From Plantibacter flavus (GTDB lineage: Bacteria > Actinomycetota > Actinomycetes > Actinomycetales > Microbacteriaceae), in the NCBI RefSeq assembly GCF_002024505.1, contig NZ_CP019402.1, forward strand, positions 1,922,001 to 1,986,000: DNA of 64,000 nt, read 5' to 3'. Numbering within the stretch: the first letter of the stretch is position 1; each line of letters opens with the position of its first letter. Under the pieces are notes generated by a model. The model did not search any database. It saw nothing but the letters and a program-made list of their open reading frames with translations, and had not been told where the DNA came from. Below, one piece after another: positions 61,326 to 64,000 of the stretch. Made by a program: the position numbers and the translations under genes.

Positions 61326-62270
61326 CTACTGCTCGTGCACGATCCGAACGCGCGCGACCGAGAAACCGGCTCGTTCGAACGCGCCACGCATCGGCGTGTT
61401 CGCGGCATCCGTGGTGCCGACGATCCGGTCCTGTCCCGACCCGTGGTGCACGTGGACCATCTCCTCCAAGAGGTCGTGCACGTAACCGTGTCCGCGATGC
61501 TCGGGGAGCACGCCCAGGTAACTGATGCTCGCGTCGTACGCCGTCCTCGTCGGGATGATGAATCCCACGATCGTCCCGTTGAGCAGCTCTGCGACCCGCC
61601 AGGCATCCCGTTCGCCGGGGAGCGATCGGTAGAACGCTAGATCGTCGTCCGCGAGCGCCTCGAGTCCTTCGCGCGCGACCATGTCCTGCGTGTGCGCATC
61701 GAGGGTGCCGGTCGCGACCAGGGCGAACAGCTCGTGGAACGCGTCGTCCGGGGCGGCGACGAAACGAAGGCGCTGCGATCGTGCCGGCACCGGATCGGAG
61801 GTGGACCTCGCGAAACTGACCCGCTCGGTCGTGCGCGAGAACCCACCGGCGCGTGCAGGCTCGTGGCGCCACCGCACCGCCTCCACGCTCGCAGCGTCAT
61901 CGGCCCAGGCAGGGGAGACGTCGACGTTGAACTCCAGTGCCGGTCCCGCGCCGAAGGCGTCCAGTCCGGCGCGGATGAGCGCAGCGCCGACACGTTCGGG
62001 CTCCGCGACTTCGACCGTGGTGGTGAGGCAGTCGAGCGTGGCGGGCCGGTTCGCATCCGCCTGGCCCCACCAGAGTGCTCGTGCCATCGGGCGACCGTCC
62101 TGCTCGGCGATCCACGACCACTCCGGTCGACAGTTCCGACTCGCGAGTTCGGCGGTCAGCCGTTCCGGGTCGATCCAGGCGACGGGTTCGTCGCAGCTCC
62201 ACGCTTGCAGGAGGGGGACGTCGTCCGGAGTGGCTCGTCGGATGGTGAAGTCGTCGCGGGTGTCGGTCAT
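61326..62270 (-). CDS. GNAT-family N-acetyltransferase
   Basis: A 314-residue protein. The C-terminal GNAT domain has SYLGVLPEHRGHGYVHDLLEEM, the acetyl-CoA pyrophosphate-binding motif (V-P-E-H-R-G-H-G-Y), followed by TDAANTPMRGAFERAGF. The N-terminal half looks like a second, degenerate GNAT-like fold (DDFTIRRATPDDVPLL). Substrate unknown. Confidence 0.8.
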   Translation of the reverse strand: MTDTRDDFTIRRATPDDVPLLQAWSCDEPVAWIDPERLTAELASRNCRPEWSWIAEQDGRPMARALWWGQADANRPATLDCLTTTVEVAEPERVGAALIRAGLDAFGAGPALEFNVDVSPAWADDAASVEAVRWRHEPARAGGFSRTTERVSFARSTSDPVPARSQRLRFVAAPDDAFHELFALVATGTLDAHTQDMVAREGLEALADDDLAFYRSLPGERDAWRVAELLNGTIVGFIIPTRTAYDASISYLGVLPEHRGHGYVHDLLEEMVHVHHGSGQDRIVGTTDAANTPMRGAFERAGFSVARVRIVHEQ

Positions 62271-62374
62271 CGGTTCCAGCTTGGACAGGGTCGACTCGTT
62301 TGTCCATGTCGGACAGGAACACCGGGGCTACGCCGTCGAGACGGGAAGCGGACGCGCGGTGTTCGAGTGGGCCT

Positions 62375-63280
62375 TCACCCGAGCTGTGCGGCCGCGTCGC
62401 GGAGACAGGCGATGAACGCGTCGTGGACCGGGCTCTCGTCCACTCGTTCCTGACGAGCGGCCAGCAGGCGTGTCGTCGGCGACCCGGCGAGCGGCACGAC
62501 GACGATCGACGGCGGCACCAGCTGCCGCACCGACTCGGGCAGGATCGTCGTACCGACGCCGGCCGCGACGAACCCGAGGGCGGTCTCCTGATGGACGACC
62601 TCCTCGACCACCTGCGTCCGACTCGACGTGCCGAGGACCTCCGCGACGCGGTCCACGAATCCCGGCATGAGCGCCCGCGGGTAGGAGATCATCGGGACCT
62701 CCAAGAGCTCCTCCGCGGTGACCTCGGGTCGCCCTGCCAACGGGTGACCGACCGGGAGGCACGCCACGAGACGCTCCTCGAAGACGACCTCGGTCGTGAG
62801 CGCGGGGGAGCTGTCGGATGGCGTCTGCGGGACCTCATCACGGACGATCCCGACGTCGAGGGTGCCGTCGCGGAGCCGGTCGAACTGCTCTCCTGAGGTC
62901 AACGGCACCAGGCGCAGCGTCACCCCGGGGCGGCTCGCCCGGAACAGCTGCACGACGCCGGGGAGGACCGTGTAGTTGGCCGAACTCACGAACCCTGCGG
63001 TGAGCTCCCCGGCGAGACCGTCGACGAAGTCGCGCATCTCACTCCGGACCGTGTCGAGCTCCTCGACGATGTGTCGCGCCCGCGCCTGGAGGTGTCGTCC
63101 GGCGGCGGTCAGCGCCACCCGCCTCGTCGAACGGTCGAACAGCGCGGTGCCGACCTCCTGCTCGAGTCGTGCGACCTGGACGCTCAGCGGTGGCTGCGAC
63201 ATGTGCAGCCGTCGGGCGGCACGACCGAAATGGAGCTCCTCGGCGACGGCGAGGAAGTAGCGCAGCTGGCGGAGCTCCAT
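62375..63280 (-). CDS. LysR-family transcriptional regulator
   Basis: A 301-residue LysR regulator. The N-terminal winged helix reads MELRQLRYFLAVAEELHFGR and QPPLSVQVARLEQEVGTALF (cited in pieces); the C-terminal domain is the two-lobed effector fold. It is divergent from the ornithine-cyclodeaminase-family gene 149 bp away, the usual position for LysR activators, with a palindrome between them. Confidence 0.9.
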   Translation of the reverse strand: MELRQLRYFLAVAEELHFGRAARRLHMSQPPLSVQVARLEQEVGTALFDRSTRRVALTAAGRHLQARARHIVEELDTVRSEMRDFVDGLAGELTAGFVSSANYTVLPGVVQLFRASRPGVTLRLVPLTSGEQFDRLRDGTLDVGIVRDEVPQTPSDSSPALTTEVVFEERLVACLPVGHPLAGRPEVTAEELLEVPMISYPRALMPGFVDRVAEVLGTSSRTQVVEEVVHQETALGFVAAGVGTTILPESVRQLVPPSIVVVPLAGSPTTRLLAARQERVDESPVHDAFIACLRDAAAQLG

Positions 63281-63325
63281 CCCATCGACGATACGACCCT
63301 CGTATTACCGCGCTGTTTCGTCCAG

Positions 63326-63348
63326 ATTGCGAGCGAAACGCTCTCAAT
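63326..63348. promoter_or_regulatory. Candidate LysR operator, 23-bp imperfect palindrome
   Basis: ATTGCGAGCG-AAA-CGCTCTCAAT has 10-bp arms with one mismatch, in the LysR divergent region. Size fits a LysR recognition site. Confidence 0.7.
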
Positions 63349-63429
63349 CGAGGTTCGAATCGGTATTTGACCAGGACGATCGCGACCGTGTTCGCTGAGG
63401 ACCACACACCCCGACCTGGAGGACCACCC

Positions 63430-64000
63430 GTGACCGCAGACGCTTCCCCGAACACCCGGATCGACATGCTCTACCTGAGCGAACCGGAGGTCATCGCCGC
63501 CGGCATGAAGGACATGGCCCACTGCATGGAGGTCATGGAGGAGGTGTTGGTGCTCGTCGCGAAGGGTGACTACCGGATGGCCGGCCCGACCGCCAACTCG
63601 CACGGAGCACCGATCGGGTTCCCCGCCACCTCACCGTTCCCCGGCATGCCGCTCGACGCCGCCGACCGCCGGTTCATGGCGATGCCCGCCTACCTCGGCG
63701 GACGCTTCGACACCGCCGGTGTCAAGTGGTATGGGTCGAACGTCGACAACCGCGAGCGGGGCCTCCCGCGCTCCATCCACCTCATCGTGCTCAACGACAA
63801 GGAGACCGGCGCGCCCTACGCGATCATGTCCGGCAACCTCGAGAGCGCCTACCGTACCGCTGCCGTGCCGGGAGCCGCCGCGAAGCTCCTGGCACCGGTG
63901 GACGCGAAGTCACTCGGCATCATCGGGCCCGGCGCCATGAACAAGAGCGCCCTGCACGCCATGACCACCGCCCGTCCCTCGCTCGACACCATCCGCATCC
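63430..64000 (+). CDS. Ornithine cyclodeaminase/mu-crystallin family protein, N-terminal part
   Basis: The first 190 residues are present and the gene runs past the window end. MLYLSEPEVIAAGMKDMAHC, FMAMPAYLGGRFDTAGVKWYGS, SGNLESAYRTAAVPGAAAKL and LGIIGPGAMNKSALH (all in part) match the ornithine cyclodeaminase/mu-crystallin fold, and are close to what is annotated as tyramine oxidase subunit B. The start is GTG with GGAGGA six bases upstream. Divergent LysR control suggests an inducible amine or amino-acid pathway. Confidence 0.85.
   Translation, partial: MTADASPNTRIDMLYLSEPEVIAAGMKDMAHCMEVMEEVLVLVAKGDYRMAGPTANSHGAPIGFPATSPFPGMPLDAADRRFMAMPAYLGGRFDTAGVKWYGSNVDNRERGLPRSIHLIVLNDKETGAPYAIMSGNLESAYRTAAVPGAAAKLLAPVDAKSLGIIGPGAMNKSALHAMTTARPSLDTIRI

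Noticed and set aside
1..64000. CRISPR arrays, tRNA/rRNA genes, insertion sequences or prophage
   Set aside because: No regularly spaced repeats, no cloverleaf or rRNA-like sequence noticed, and no transposase, integrase or phage protein among the translated frames.

Overview
The window is high-GC (roughly 68-70% by eye), densely coding bacterial DNA. It has many 4-bp GTGA/ATGA gene overlaps, GTG starts, TANNNT-type leaderless promoters and an LAXTG-type sortase signal. These features point to an actinobacterium, most likely a plant- or soil-associated member of the Microbacteriaceae; genus is not determinable by reading. It looks like a chromosomal carbohydrate-catabolism region. I see no rRNA, tRNA, CRISPR array, transposase or phage gene.

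Region 1 (1-10.4 kb) is a myo-inositol catabolic operon: aldolase tail, iolA, iolB, iolD, iolE, iolG, then a second isomerase/dehydrogenase pair. A bidirectional terminator separates it from a convergent sugar-porter (IolT-like) gene. The second dehydrogenase carries a 15-G homopolymer inside its coding sequence. Region 2 (10.4-12.7 kb) holds an SDR and two TetR regulators.

Region 3 (12.7-24.3 kb) is a glycoside-utilisation locus: two paralogous MFS transporters bracket GH78 alpha-rhamnosidase, GH1 beta-glucosidase, a LacI regulator, GH43 and GH2 beta-glucuronidase. Region 4 (24.3-27.7 kb) has an SMP-30-like lipoprotein and a Baeyer-Villiger-type monooxygenase divergent from a MarR regulator. 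Region 5 (27.7-36.1 kb) is a second glycoside locus: GH42, a CUT1-type ABC importer (one permease apparently frameshifted), a six-hairpin glycosidase and a TetR regulator. A 16-bp operator before its binding-protein gene matches 15 of 16 bases with one beside the LacI gene, so the two loci may share a repressor.

Region 6 (36.1-42.3 kb) contains a CUT2-type ABC importer, a tautomerase, a GntR/HutC regulator, a transaldolase-family protein and a hotdog thioesterase. Copies of TGTCCTRACA lie in its promoters and before the IolT-like transporter, suggesting one inositol-linked GntR regulon over 30 kb.

Region 7 (42.3-55.2 kb) has a frameshifted Tat-exported PHP protein, a LALTG cell-wall protein, an exporter-type ABC protein, an iron-siderophore importer without ATPase (with an iron box and AraC regulator), a GH18-like secreted protein, and a WcbI/GT2 pair. 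Region 8 (55.2-64 kb) has an SDR, an unusual alpha/beta-hydrolase fused to a gluconate-2-dehydrogenase subunit-3-like domain, and a GMC oxidoreductase in one overlapping operon. It is followed by small membrane proteins, a hydrolase, a GNAT protein and a LysR regulator divergent from an ornithine-cyclodeaminase-family gene cut by the window end.
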